The notes under the pieces: generated by a model
What the model saw: only the letters and a program-made list of their open reading frames with translations
The model's database searches: none
Told to the model about the DNA's origin: nothing
Shown here: positions 17,404-24,056 of the stretch, piece after piece
Layout of the letters: each line of letters opens with the position of its first letter
Numbering within the stretch: position 1 is the stretch's first letter
Position numbers and translations under genes: made by a program
Assembly: GCA_000233775.1 (NCBI GenBank)
Contig: CP003096.1
Location: forward strand, 558,001-622,000
Length of the DNA: 64,000 bases
Direction: 5' to 3'
Source of the DNA: Thermovirga lienii DSM 17291
Lineage (GTDB): Bacteria; Synergistota; Synergistia; Synergistales; Thermovirgaceae

Positions 17404-18007
17404 GGTAATGGTTCCATTGGGCCTTAGGTGGAGGGGGAAGAACTTACCCCCTCTTTTTTTTGACAGGATCTTTCCAAAGGACCTAGATCTCATAAGAATG
17501 CAGGTAAAAAACCGCAAGTTTGACGAATCTTTGGTGTTGGGTGTTGCAAAGAGGTGTTCTTGGGGTGTACCTGCGGTAATAGTGTGTGCTCCCTTGAAGG
17601 CCTTGAAGCCTTTCCCTACATCTTTTTGGCTCACGTGCCCTTATATAACTAAGGCATGTGACAGATTGGAATCTTCCGGTGGAGTGGCTCAATTGGAATC
17701 TTATTTGGAACAAGGCAAAAGGCACGAATGGAGCGCATTCATCATGGCCCATGTCGCACTTCGCATGTCACTTCTTGATGAAAACAAAAAAAGATTTTTG
17801 ATCTCCAAAAGACCCCGCATGTGGGACGTTATTCGCAAGGGAGGCCCCGGGGGAATCCTTCCGAAAGGAAAAGTTACAGTCAAGTGCCTTCATCTTCAGA
17901 TTGCATCTTGGATGGCCCTCGGTTGGCATCCAGGGGAGCTTTGGCTCAAGGAGAGACTACCGGAACTTAAGTGTCCTAACTGCAATCAAGTCAACTGTTT
18001 TGGCTAG
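17369..18007 (+). CDS. DUF501 domain-containing protein
   Basis: A 212-residue protein, the DUF501 family core running from about residue 37 to the end. Key features are VAKRCSWGVPAVIV, PFPTSFWLTCPYITKACDRLES, RPRMWDVIRKGGPGGI, CLHLQIASWMALG and a terminal CPNCNQVNC. No function is established, but the family sits next to ppx/gppA in many genomes, as here (12 bases upstream). The 5' end is uncertain. ATG 17369 lies within the S1 gene and the first 30 codons cross its terminator hairpin; ATG 17498 would fall inside the conserved domain. Translation through a terminator-like structure suggests the two genes share regulation. Confidence 0.75.
   Translation: MEKVAGVVARNRVMVPLGLRWRGKNLPPLFFDRIFPKDLDLIRMQVKNRKFDESLVLGVAKRCSWGVPAVIVCAPLKALKPFPTSFWLTCPYITKACDRLESSGGVAQLESYLEQGKRHEWSAFIMAHVALRMSLLDENKKRFLISKRPRMWDVIRKGGPGGILPKGKVTVKCLHLQIASWMALGWHPGELWLKERLPELKCPNCNQVNCFG
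17431..17461 (+). terminator. Rho-independent terminator after the S1-domain gene
   Basis: GAGGGGG (17431-17437) pairs with CCCCCTC (17447-17453) and is followed by eight T. It lies within the open frame of the DUF501 gene, about 60 bases after its first ATG. Confidence 0.8.
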
Positions 18008-18019
18008 GAGGTAATTGGG

Positions 18020-18928
18020 GTGGATGTGAACCTAGGAGCCGTGGATTTAGGGTCCAACTCCTTGCGTTGTTTAGTCGTTGGTTACGCAAAGAAAAGGCTC
18101 ACATACAGGGCTTCGGGGCTTTGGATAACTCGAATAACGGAAGGTATAGGCTCTGGAAGTTTTGTAGCAGAGGGTCGGGCCGTTGATCGAACCATGGCGG
18201 CAGTGAGGGAAGCCTTGAAAATGCTCGATGCCTTCGGGGTAGAAAAAAGCATGACGAAGGTTTTTGCCACTGAAAGTCTGCGAGCAGCGGGGAACGGCCA
18301 TTCCATAAAGATGATGATAGAACAACTTTGTGCCCTTCCAGTAGATATTTTATCTCCTTCTGAGGAAGCCTACTTGAGCAGGAAGGGAGCACTGCTGGGT
18401 CTGGGGGGGCATGACGTGGTTTTCGACTTAGGAGGAGGGAGCCTGGAGCTAAGCGGGGAGGACTTCGCTCATTCCTTTCCATTGGGCGCTGTCAGAATGA
18501 CAGGCCTTTACGGTGAGGATTGGAAGAAGATAAAAGATGCAGTCAAAATAGCTTTGGCGGGAGCAAAGATTCATGGAAAAAAGCTTGCAGGCGTAGGCGG
18601 AACTTCCTCTAACCTTGCCATGATGGCAAAGGGACTTCCCAACAGCGAGTACCATCCTTCCAAGATCCACGGATGCAAAATCAGCTTGGAGTACTTGGCC
18701 CTTACTCGCCAAAGATTGAAGTCTCTTTCAGTTGATGAAAGAAAAAACGTACTTGGGCTTGAACGGGGGAGAGAGGATATTATAATAGCTGGGATAAGCG
18801 TCATAGAGGCTTTACTGGAAAGCCTGAACTTAAAGGAATACACTCACAGCGAAACCGACCTTTTGTGGGCCCAGTGTGCTGCAATGGCTGAGTCTCGCGG
18901 GCTTGAAGTAGAAGGAATCGTTTTATGA
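18020..18928 (+). CDS. ppx: Exopolyphosphatase/guanosine pentaphosphatase (Ppx/GppA)
   Basis: A 302-residue ASKHA-fold phosphatase. The first phosphate loop is AVDLGSNSLRCLV, the second is VVFDLGGGSLEL, and VGGTSSNLAMM forms the adenosine-type motif. It hydrolyses polyphosphate and/or pppGpp. The short length matches the two-domain type without the C-terminal HD domain. The GTG at 18020 has TAGGAGGT 8 bases upstream. argH follows 17 bases after the stop. Confidence 0.9.
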   Translation: MDVNLGAVDLGSNSLRCLVVGYAKKRLTYRASGLWITRITEGIGSGSFVAEGRAVDRTMAAVREALKMLDAFGVEKSMTKVFATESLRAAGNGHSIKMMIEQLCALPVDILSPSEEAYLSRKGALLGLGGHDVVFDLGGGSLELSGEDFAHSFPLGAVRMTGLYGEDWKKIKDAVKIALAGAKIHGKKLAGVGGTSSNLAMMAKGLPNSEYHPSKIHGCKISLEYLALTRQRLKSLSVDERKNVLGLERGREDIIIAGISVIEALLESLNLKEYTHSETDLLWAQCAAMAESRGLEVEGIVL

Positions 18929-18945
18929 GATAGGAGCTGATCACA

Positions 18946-20355
18946 GTGTGGCACGGAAGGTTTAGAGAAGATACCGCCGAGGTGGTGCAGGAGTTCACCC
19001 AATCCCTTGATATGGACTGGAGATTAGCCAAGTACGATATATACGGAAGCATAGCCCATGCCCGGATGCTTGGAGAGGTTGGAATCATAACCAAGGAGGA
19101 GTCCAAGCTTCTGGAGGAAGGCCTTAGACAGGTCTTGAAGGAAATCCAAGAGGGGACTTTTTCTCCCAAACTTTCCCTGGAAGATGTTCACATGAACATA
19201 GAGGCCCGCCTGACGGAGCTTATTGGCCCAGTGGGGGCTAAGCTTCATACCGGCAGAAGCCGTAATGACCAATCGGCAACAACGGTCAGACTCTTTTTAC
19301 GCAAAGAGATGGTCGATGTAGGAGATGGCCTGTTGACTTTAATGGATGCCTTGATAGACAGGGCAACGGCTCACAGGACCGTAATAGTGCCTGGCTACAC
19401 CCACCTGCAGCAGGCTCAGCCCATAAGCATGGGGCATTATTGGTTGTCCCATTTTTGGGCCTTTTCCAGGGACTTCAGAAGGGTGCTTTTTGCCTTGGAT
19501 TCCATAGATGAGTGTCCCCTAGGGGCTGGAGCGCTGGCGGGCTCGACCCTTCCTCTGGACAGGGAGCACACTGCAAGGCTTTTGGGCTTCAAGAAACCAA
19601 CGGACAACAGCTTGGATTCGGTGGGGCACAGGGACCACATGTTGGACTGCCAGTATGCACTGGCGGTGGTGATGCTTCATGTAAGCCGCCTTTCAGAGGA
19701 TTTGGTCATATACGGTTCCAGGGAGTTTGGATGGCTTGACCTGCCGGACTCTTTCTGCACTGGTTCAAGCATGATGCCCCAGAAGAAGAACCCAGATGTG
19801 TTGGAGTTGGCAAGGGGGAGGACCGGCGGAGTTTACGGGGATCTTATAAACCTTGCCGTCACCATGAAGGCCTTGCCTTCGACCTACAACAGAGACATGC
19901 AGGAGGATAAGCGCCCCCTATGGAACTCCCTTCAGGTGGTCAAGGACGTCCTTGAGGTGCTCCCTCTTCTGATATCCCGTGTTGAGATAGATCAGGAAAA
20001 GGCCCTTGAGTCCTTCAGGGAGGGTTTCGCCCTGGCGACCGATGTGGCAGAGTACCTGGTCTTGAAAGGTGTTCCTTTCAGAGAGGCTCACGCGAAGGTT
20101 GGAAAAGCCGTCAGGTGGTGCATAGACAACTACAAAGACCTGGAAGAGTTGTCCTTGGAGGAGTGGAAAGAGCTCATTCCAGAGGTGGAGGAAGACCTGC
20201 TTGAACTCATGAGCCTTGAACAATCGGTCAACAGAAGGGAAACCTACGGAGGGACTTCTTTCAAACAGGTGGCCCTTCAGATAGAAAGAGGCGTGAAGCT
20301 TCTTGAGGAATACAGGGAAAGGCTTGCTCTATATCCAGCGAAGTTCTCACTTTAA
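18946..20355 (+). CDS. argH: Argininosuccinate lyase
   Basis: A 469-residue enzyme of the fumarase/aspartase superfamily that cleaves argininosuccinate to arginine and fumarate. Motifs: EDVHMNIEARL, TGRSRNDQSATTVRLF, YTHLQQAQPISMGHYWL and the signature GSSMMPQKKNPDVLELARGR. The GTG at 18946 is the start. No argG or other arginine genes are in the window, so the pathway partners are elsewhere. Its stop overlaps the - strand transposase stop, and its terminator hairpin lies inside the read-through tail of the transposase frame. Confidence 0.95.
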   Translation: MWHGRFREDTAEVVQEFTQSLDMDWRLAKYDIYGSIAHARMLGEVGIITKEESKLLEEGLRQVLKEIQEGTFSPKLSLEDVHMNIEARLTELIGPVGAKLHTGRSRNDQSATTVRLFLRKEMVDVGDGLLTLMDALIDRATAHRTVIVPGYTHLQQAQPISMGHYWLSHFWAFSRDFRRVLFALDSIDECPLGAGALAGSTLPLDREHTARLLGFKKPTDNSLDSVGHRDHMLDCQYALAVVMLHVSRLSEDLVIYGSREFGWLDLPDSFCTGSSMMPQKKNPDVLELARGRTGGVYGDLINLAVTMKALPSTYNRDMQEDKRPLWNSLQVVKDVLEVLPLLISRVEIDQEKALESFREGFALATDVAEYLVLKGVPFREAHAKVGKAVRWCIDNYKDLEELSLEEWKELIPEVEEDLLELMSLEQSVNRRETYGGTSFKQVALQIERGVKLLEEYRERLALYPAKFSL

Positions 20356-21572
20356 ACAGAGTGGGGCTTCTTTAGGGGACCTCTAAAGAACGAAAAATTT
20401 TTTGCAAAAAAATTTACAAGATTGTAAGGGGCCACAAATTGCTTCCGTTTAATTAGTTGAAGGAGATGGTGGGAGTCCCAGGAGATGTTTTGAGCTCCCA
20501 CCATTTTTAGTATAAAGGTGTTTACTTTGTCCAAGAGTATAGGGGGTATGGAAGTAGCGGCTTTAGAACTGACTAGTGAGAGTTCAAATATTTTTTCCTT
20601 TGGAGTTTTCCCGTTCATATCTCTGCCTCCATGAGATCGTTTTTGATTGTAATATTTTACCCAGCTTGCGGCAGAAGTCATAAAGACCTTTCGGGATGTT
20701 ATGTGAGGTAGTGCAGGTATGTAGAATTCCTCATCATCGGTGCGATGACTTCGTTCCACAAAACCTTGGGCTTCTTTTTCTCCTTTTGGTATGGAGAGGA
20801 GAGTAACGCCTAAGGGTTCTAGGAATTTTTCCTGCAATATTTTTCTTTTTCTGCTTTCTTCAGATCCGCCGAATTCGCTCCCGTTGTCAGTTTGGAAGAA
20901 CATTCTATGTCTGATGCCCAAAGCCCGCATGAGGAAGGCGATGTAAAGTATGAAGGAGAAGCCATTTGCGAAAGAGCATTCATCGGAGAAGCATAAGATT
21001 CTCATTCTTGTTTTGATATCGATAGCGGTAAATTGGTATTTGGGAAGCCTGTATTTAAACAGGGCAGCATATGCTTTTGGTGGGAGAGTCTTTGCGTCTG
21101 CTATATGTTTTGAATCGATCTGGAAGTATTGTAGGGCTTCCCAGTGGTTTAGGTTGGCATAGTAGCGTTTATTTCCGTTTCTAGAACGTACTTTTTTAGT
21201 TTTAACGTTGTTTCTGCGTAAGATGTTTCTGATGGTGTAGGAAGATATATTCAGATTGAGGGTTCTTTTCAGCTCTCTTGCAAGTCTTCTAGGACCCATG
21301 TTGGTTTTCTGTTGAGTTTCAATAACCAAAGCTTCGATGTGAGGTTTAGTTCTTTTTGGATGAGGGGATCTGGGACCTTTTTTGTGCAATAATTCTTTGG
21401 CAGATAGGCCATCTTTTTTCCGTTTCATCAATGTTCTAACCCATCTTTCAGTAATTCCCATGATGTTAGCTATTTCTTTGGCTGTTTTACCTTTTTCTAT
21501 CAAGTCGCATATAACTTCCATAGGGGCTTTGGGATTCCCTGATTCCTTTAGTCGCTGGTATAATGAAGTCAT
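20352..21572 (-). CDS. IS481-like DDE transposase, C-terminus read into host DNA
   Basis: A 406-residue transposase. An N-terminal helix-turn-helix (KTAKEIANIMGITERWVRTL) and a second helical region (GPRRLARELKR) precede an rve integrase core with the DDE residues in FQIDSKH, FQTDNGSEFGG and GFVERSHRTDDEE. AAAAAGGAGG lies 8 bases before the ATG at 21572. The element's left end is at 20423, but the frame has no stop there; the last 22 residues and the stop at 20352-20354 are coded by host sequence, through the argH terminator. The stop overlaps the argH stop on the other strand. The gene is otherwise intact. Confidence 0.9.
   Translation of the reverse strand: MTSLYQRLKESGNPKAPMEVICDLIEKGKTAKEIANIMGITERWVRTLMKRKKDGLSAKELLHKKGPRSPHPKRTKPHIEALVIETQQKTNMGPRRLARELKRTLNLNISSYTIRNILRRNNVKTKKVRSRNGNKRYYANLNHWEALQYFQIDSKHIADAKTLPPKAYAALFKYRLPKYQFTAIDIKTRMRILCFSDECSFANGFSFILYIAFLMRALGIRHRMFFQTDNGSEFGGSEESRKRKILQEKFLEPLGVTLLSIPKGEKEAQGFVERSHRTDDEEFYIPALPHITSRKVFMTSAASWVKYYNQKRSHGGRDMNGKTPKEKIFELSLVSSKAATSIPPILLDKVNTFILKMVGAQNISWDSHHLLQLIKRKQFVAPYNLVNFFAKNFSFFRGPLKKPHSV
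20366..20403 (+). terminator. Rho-independent terminator after argH
   Basis: TTCTTTAG (20368-20375) and CTAAAGAA (20383-20390) form a perfect 8-bp stem, followed downstream by AAAAATTTTTT. Confidence 0.6.
20408..20422 (+). repeat. Left copy of the 15-bp target-site duplication
   Basis: AAAAATTTACAAGAT, identical to 21702-21716. It lies directly against the TGTA end of the insertion sequence. Confidence 0.85.
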
Positions 21573-21701
21573 GGCGGGTTACCTCCTTTTTCCTTTGTTT
21601 TGGTTGTTGTTGCAGCACCAGTATAAAGGAGAGGTACCCGCCTTTTCCATTATCTCTTTCACTTACCAAAGTAGACGGAACGAAATATAGGCTCATCTAC
21701 A
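20423..21701 (-). mobile_element. IS481-like insertion sequence with 15-bp direct repeat
   Basis: The element is 1,279 bp. Its ends both begin with TGTA and share GCC and TTCCGT at matching distances (left TGTAAGGGGCC...TTCCGT; right, on the other strand, TGTAGATGAGCC...TTCCGT), giving imperfect inverted repeats of about 27 bp. It is flanked by the 15-bp direct repeat AAAAATTTACAAGAT at 20408-20422 and 21702-21716. Family features (TGT ends, one open frame, direct repeats of up to about 15 bp, DDE transposase) match IS481. Removing the element and one repeat restores a short spacer between the argH terminator and the tRNA promoter, so the insertion appears recent. Confidence 0.85.
20466..20508 (+). 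terminator. Terminator-like hairpin inside the IS, facing away from argH
   Basis: ATGGTGGGAG (20466-20475) and CTCCCACCAT (20495-20504) form a perfect 10-bp stem followed by TTTTT on the + strand. It would stop transcripts that enter the IS from argH and so limit antisense to the transposase. Confidence 0.6.
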
Positions 21702-21716
21702 AAAAATTTACAAGAT
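21702..21716 (+). repeat. Right copy of the 15-bp target-site duplication
   Basis: AAAAATTTACAAGAT, identical to 20408-20422. It ends four bases before the -35 of the tRNA promoter. Confidence 0.85.
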
Positions 21717-21720
21717 ACCC

Positions 21721-21749
21721 TTGACAGAGAGGCCAATGCCGGGTATATT
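21721..21749 (+). promoter_or_regulatory. Sigma-70 promoter of the tRNA cluster
   Basis: TTGACA (21721-21726), a 17-base spacer and TATATT (21744-21749) lie 16 bases before tRNA-Lys. The IS ended its insertion within 20 bases upstream of the -35, so any upstream activating element was displaced by about 1.3 kb. Confidence 0.85.
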
Positions 21750-21764
21750 GTTCCCGCTCCATGC

Positions 21765-21840
21765 GGGCCGTTAGCTCAGTTGGCAGAGCACCGGACTTTT
21801 AATCCGGGTGTCACAGGTTCGAATCCTGTACGGCCCACCA
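21765..21840 (+). tRNA. tRNA-Lys (TTT)
   Basis: The acceptor stem GGGCCGT pairs with ACGGCCC. The anticodon loop CTTTTAA gives anticodon TTT. The T-arm contains GGTTCGAATCC, and the 3' CCA is encoded. First gene of a three-tRNA cluster. Confidence 0.97.
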
Positions 21841-21859
21841 CCTGGTAGTAGCTTAACGC

Positions 21860-21935
21860 GGTCCCATCGTCTAGTGGCCTAGGACACAGCCCTTTCAAGG
21901 CTGCGGCGCGGGTTCGAATCCCGCTGGGACCGCCA
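21860..21935 (+). tRNA. tRNA-Glu (TTC)
   Basis: The acceptor stem GGTCCCA pairs with TGGGACC. The anticodon loop CTTTCAA gives anticodon TTC. The T-arm is GGTTCGAATCC, and CCA is encoded. Confidence 0.97.
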
Positions 21936-21944
21936 CTTTTTATT

Positions 21945-22020
21945 GCCGGCGTAGCTCATTAGGTAGAGCAGCGCACTCGTAATGCGCAGGTAGGCGGTTC
22001 GAGTCCGCCCGCCGGCTCCA
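21945..22020 (+). tRNA. tRNA-Thr (CGT)
   Basis: The acceptor stem GCCGGCG pairs with CGCCGGC. The anticodon loop CTCGTAA gives anticodon CGT. The T-arm is GGTTCGAGTCC, and CCA is encoded. Confidence 0.97.
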
Positions 22021-22031
22021 GAATAGCAGAC

Positions 22032-22058
22032 AAGCCACGCAATGTGGCTTATTTTTTT
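22032..22058 (+). terminator. Rho-independent terminator after the tRNA cluster
   Basis: AAGCCAC (22032-22038) and GTGGCTT (22044-22050) flank a 5-base loop and are followed by ATTTTTTT. The next gene starts 15 bases further on, with GGAGG in between. Confidence 0.85.
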
Positions 22059-22072
22059 ATGGAGGTTCCAGC

Positions 22073-22726
22073 ATGACCCACAAGGTGCGGCTGATTTTGG
22101 CCAGGCACGGCCAGACGGACTGGAATGCCCAAAGAAGATTCCAAGGAAAGACCGACGTCCCCTTGAACGAGGCAGGCCTGAATGAGGCCAAGGCCCTCGC
22201 CGAGCGCCTAAAGAACTGGCCATTTGACGTTATATACGCCAGTCCCCTATCCAGAGCCCTCAAGACGGCTCAGATAATTTCCGAAGTCAACGTCAACGGT
22301 GGAAGCATCAAGGTCTGCAACGAGCTTGAGGAGATGGGATTTGGGATATGGGAAAAGCTATCGATACACGAGGTAATAAAAAACTTTCCAGGACAATACG
22401 AAGCTTGGAAAGATGACCCGTCGAAGATGATTCCACCAGGAGGGGAATCCTTCAAGGAAATAATAGGGAGAGTGAAACCGGTCTTGGAGGATATATTGAA
22501 TGGCCAAAATAGAGAGGTCCTGGTGGTGGCTCATGGTGGAGTAATAAGGGCCATTGTCGCGTCCCTTTTAGGACTTTCTCCTTCGGGCATATGGCATATG
22601 CGCCTGGATAACTGCGGTTTAGTAGGGCTGGTCTGCAAGGATGAGCAGGCGTCCCTTCTTTTTTGGAACGATGCCCTTCATCTTCACGTCCCCTTTGAAC
22701 TTATTGATAAACTGCCCATTCTTTGA
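22073..22726 (+). CDS. Histidine phosphatase family protein (phosphoglycerate mutase-like)
   Basis: A 217-residue member of the histidine phosphatase superfamily. The phosphohistidine motif LARHGQTDWN is at the N-terminus, YASPLSRALKTAQ supplies the second arginine, and VVAHGGVIRAI carries the second catalytic histidine. The substrate could be a phosphosugar, alpha-ribazole phosphate or a nucleotide; no cobalamin genes are nearby to support CobC. GGAGG at about 22060 precedes the ATG. Confidence 0.85.
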   Translation: MTHKVRLILARHGQTDWNAQRRFQGKTDVPLNEAGLNEAKALAERLKNWPFDVIYASPLSRALKTAQIISEVNVNGGSIKVCNELEEMGFGIWEKLSIHEVIKNFPGQYEAWKDDPSKMIPPGGESFKEIIGRVKPVLEDILNGQNREVLVVAHGGVIRAIVASLLGLSPSGIWHMRLDNCGLVGLVCKDEQASLLFWNDALHLHVPFELIDKLPIL

Positions 22727-22728
22727 AG

Positions 22729-22758
22729 ATGACAACACTCCCAGGTACATGATATAAA
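22729..22758 (+). promoter_or_regulatory. Putative promoter of the sigma factor gene
   Basis: ATGACA (22729-22734) and TATAAA (22753-22758) with an 18-base spacer lie just before the ribosome-binding site (AGAGGAGG) of the sigma factor gene. This may drive the whole downstream envelope block. Confidence 0.4.
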
Positions 22759-22785
22759 AGTCATGTGCCAAGAGGAGGTTGAAGA

Positions 22786-23376
22786 ATGGTTTCTTCCGGT
22801 AAGGTGGAGGAAGAGAGAAAGAAGCAGCTAGAAGAGGAAGTTCTTTTGTGGCAAAGGGCCGTTGAAGGAGATGAAAAGGCCCGCGAGGAGCTCATCTTGA
22901 TGCACAGGCCAATGGTCTTCTGGTTGGCCAGCAAGTTCAACGTTTCTCCTCAGCAATATCCCGACTTGATACAGGAGGGAATGGTGGCCCTCATAGAGGC
23001 CGTGGACCGCTTCGACCCATCCAGAAACATCAAGTTCTCTACCTTTGCTTACTACCGAGTTAAAGGGCAGATGGCTAATTTCCTTCAGAGAGTAGAGGCC
23101 AAGGCTCCCATGCCTGTGGATGAAACCTCACTCCACATTGTAAGTTCCGACGATTTCGAAAAGCTTGAATGGCTCATGAGCCTCACTGAGGAGCTTTCGA
23201 GGCTTCCAGAGAGGGAGGCAGAGATAGTCAGGGCGTTAGTCCTAGACAACGTTAAGGCTGCGGACTTGGCCAAGGAGAAGGGTTTTGACGTGAGCCACAT
23301 ATACAGACTTAAGCGGAAGGCCTTAGCAAAGTTGAGAGCAGTTTTAGGTCTGGAGGATGCAGTAAAAGGCCCCTAA
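22786..23376 (+). CDS. Small sigma-70 family RNA polymerase sigma factor
   Basis: A 196-residue sigma factor. Region 2 is clear: HRPMVFWLASKF, YPDLIQEGMVALIEAVDRFDP and FSTFAYYRVKGQM. Region 4 is C-terminal, with SRLPEREAEIVRAL and a helix-turn-helix ADLAKEKGFDVSHIYRLKRKALAKL. Region 3 is reduced to a short linker and region 1 is absent, so it is smaller than FliA/SigF types and close to ECF architecture. It opens the envelope block ending in waaL. The next gene codes for a single-span membrane protein that could be its anti-sigma factor. Confidence 0.85.
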   Translation: MVSSGKVEEERKKQLEEEVLLWQRAVEGDEKAREELILMHRPMVFWLASKFNVSPQQYPDLIQEGMVALIEAVDRFDPSRNIKFSTFAYYRVKGQMANFLQRVEAKAPMPVDETSLHIVSSDDFEKLEWLMSLTEELSRLPEREAEIVRALVLDNVKAADLAKEKGFDVSHIYRLKRKALAKLRAVLGLEDAVKGP

Positions 23377-23429
23377 GTTGTGATAATTATCAATGCAGGT
23401 TTCTTTGAGACAATTTGGGGGGAAGGGTT

Positions 23430-24011
23430 TTGGAGAAAAAACTTAGAAGGACCCAGAAATGGATAGAAAGGTGCATCCAGGCCTACAGAAGAGGCAAATA
23501 CATGTATGCAGTGTCCGAGCTGGAGAGCGCAAGGGCAGAACTGGAATCGGCGAGGAATAAGTTATGGGAAATAACGGCAGAAGAGGCCAAAAATGGTAAA
23601 GTAAAACTCGGTTACGCCGTTTCAATGGGAGTGAAGTCTGCGGCTTTTGCCCTTTTGATACTTATGATTGCTGCGCTTCCTACGTCCACTATGCGGGGGC
23701 TTCCTCTCCAGGTCGTGAAAGAAGACAACCTAACCCTCGAGTGGGTCACTCCCGATGAAAGGTCGGCCCTTGTTGCCTTGCGAAAGAGTTTGAGCGAGAT
23801 GAACCTTTCTGCCAGTGCTGTGGATGAAACGGACCTCAAGGTTGAAGGTGCACAAGTTGCCAAGGTGCCACAGAAGGATAGAAAGGTTCAAAACGTAGAA
23901 AACTCGGAACCAGAAAAGGATGAAGAAGGATCCCTGAGCGTAGAGGATGTTTTGTATTTGTACGAGGTGGGCCAGAGGGCTTTGAGAAAAGAGAGCATTA
24001 GAATAAAATAA
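23430..24011 (+). CDS. Single-span membrane protein, candidate anti-sigma factor
   Basis: A 193-residue protein of no recognised family. Residues about 1-58 are helical and charged (QKWIERCIQAYRRGKY; VSELESARAELESARNKLWE). One transmembrane segment lies at about 64-85 (KSAAFALLILMIAAL), then a mostly polar domain with an acidic, low-complexity stretch and a helical end. The topology (cytosolic helical N-terminus, one membrane span, outer domain) and position directly after a small sigma factor gene match a membrane anti-sigma factor, but no zinc HxxxCxxC motif is present, so this is inference. TTG 23430 follows GGGGGGAAGG; TTG 23415 is an alternative. Confidence 0.6.
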   Translation: MEKKLRRTQKWIERCIQAYRRGKYMYAVSELESARAELESARNKLWEITAEEAKNGKVKLGYAVSMGVKSAAFALLILMIAALPTSTMRGLPLQVVKEDNLTLEWVTPDERSALVALRKSLSEMNLSASAVDETDLKVEGAQVAKVPQKDRKVQNVENSEPEKDEEGSLSVEDVLYLYEVGQRALRKESIRIK

Positions 24012-24056
24012 AGAACATTGATGGGTAGTAAATTTGCGGGAAGGGGTGTTTCCTTA

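Noticed and set aside
21879-22223. 114-codon open frame on the - strand across the tRNA genes
   Set aside because: It is the antisense of tRNA-Glu, tRNA-Thr and the next gene's 5' end. Phrases like RDSNPRRS are a well-known false product of tRNA genes.
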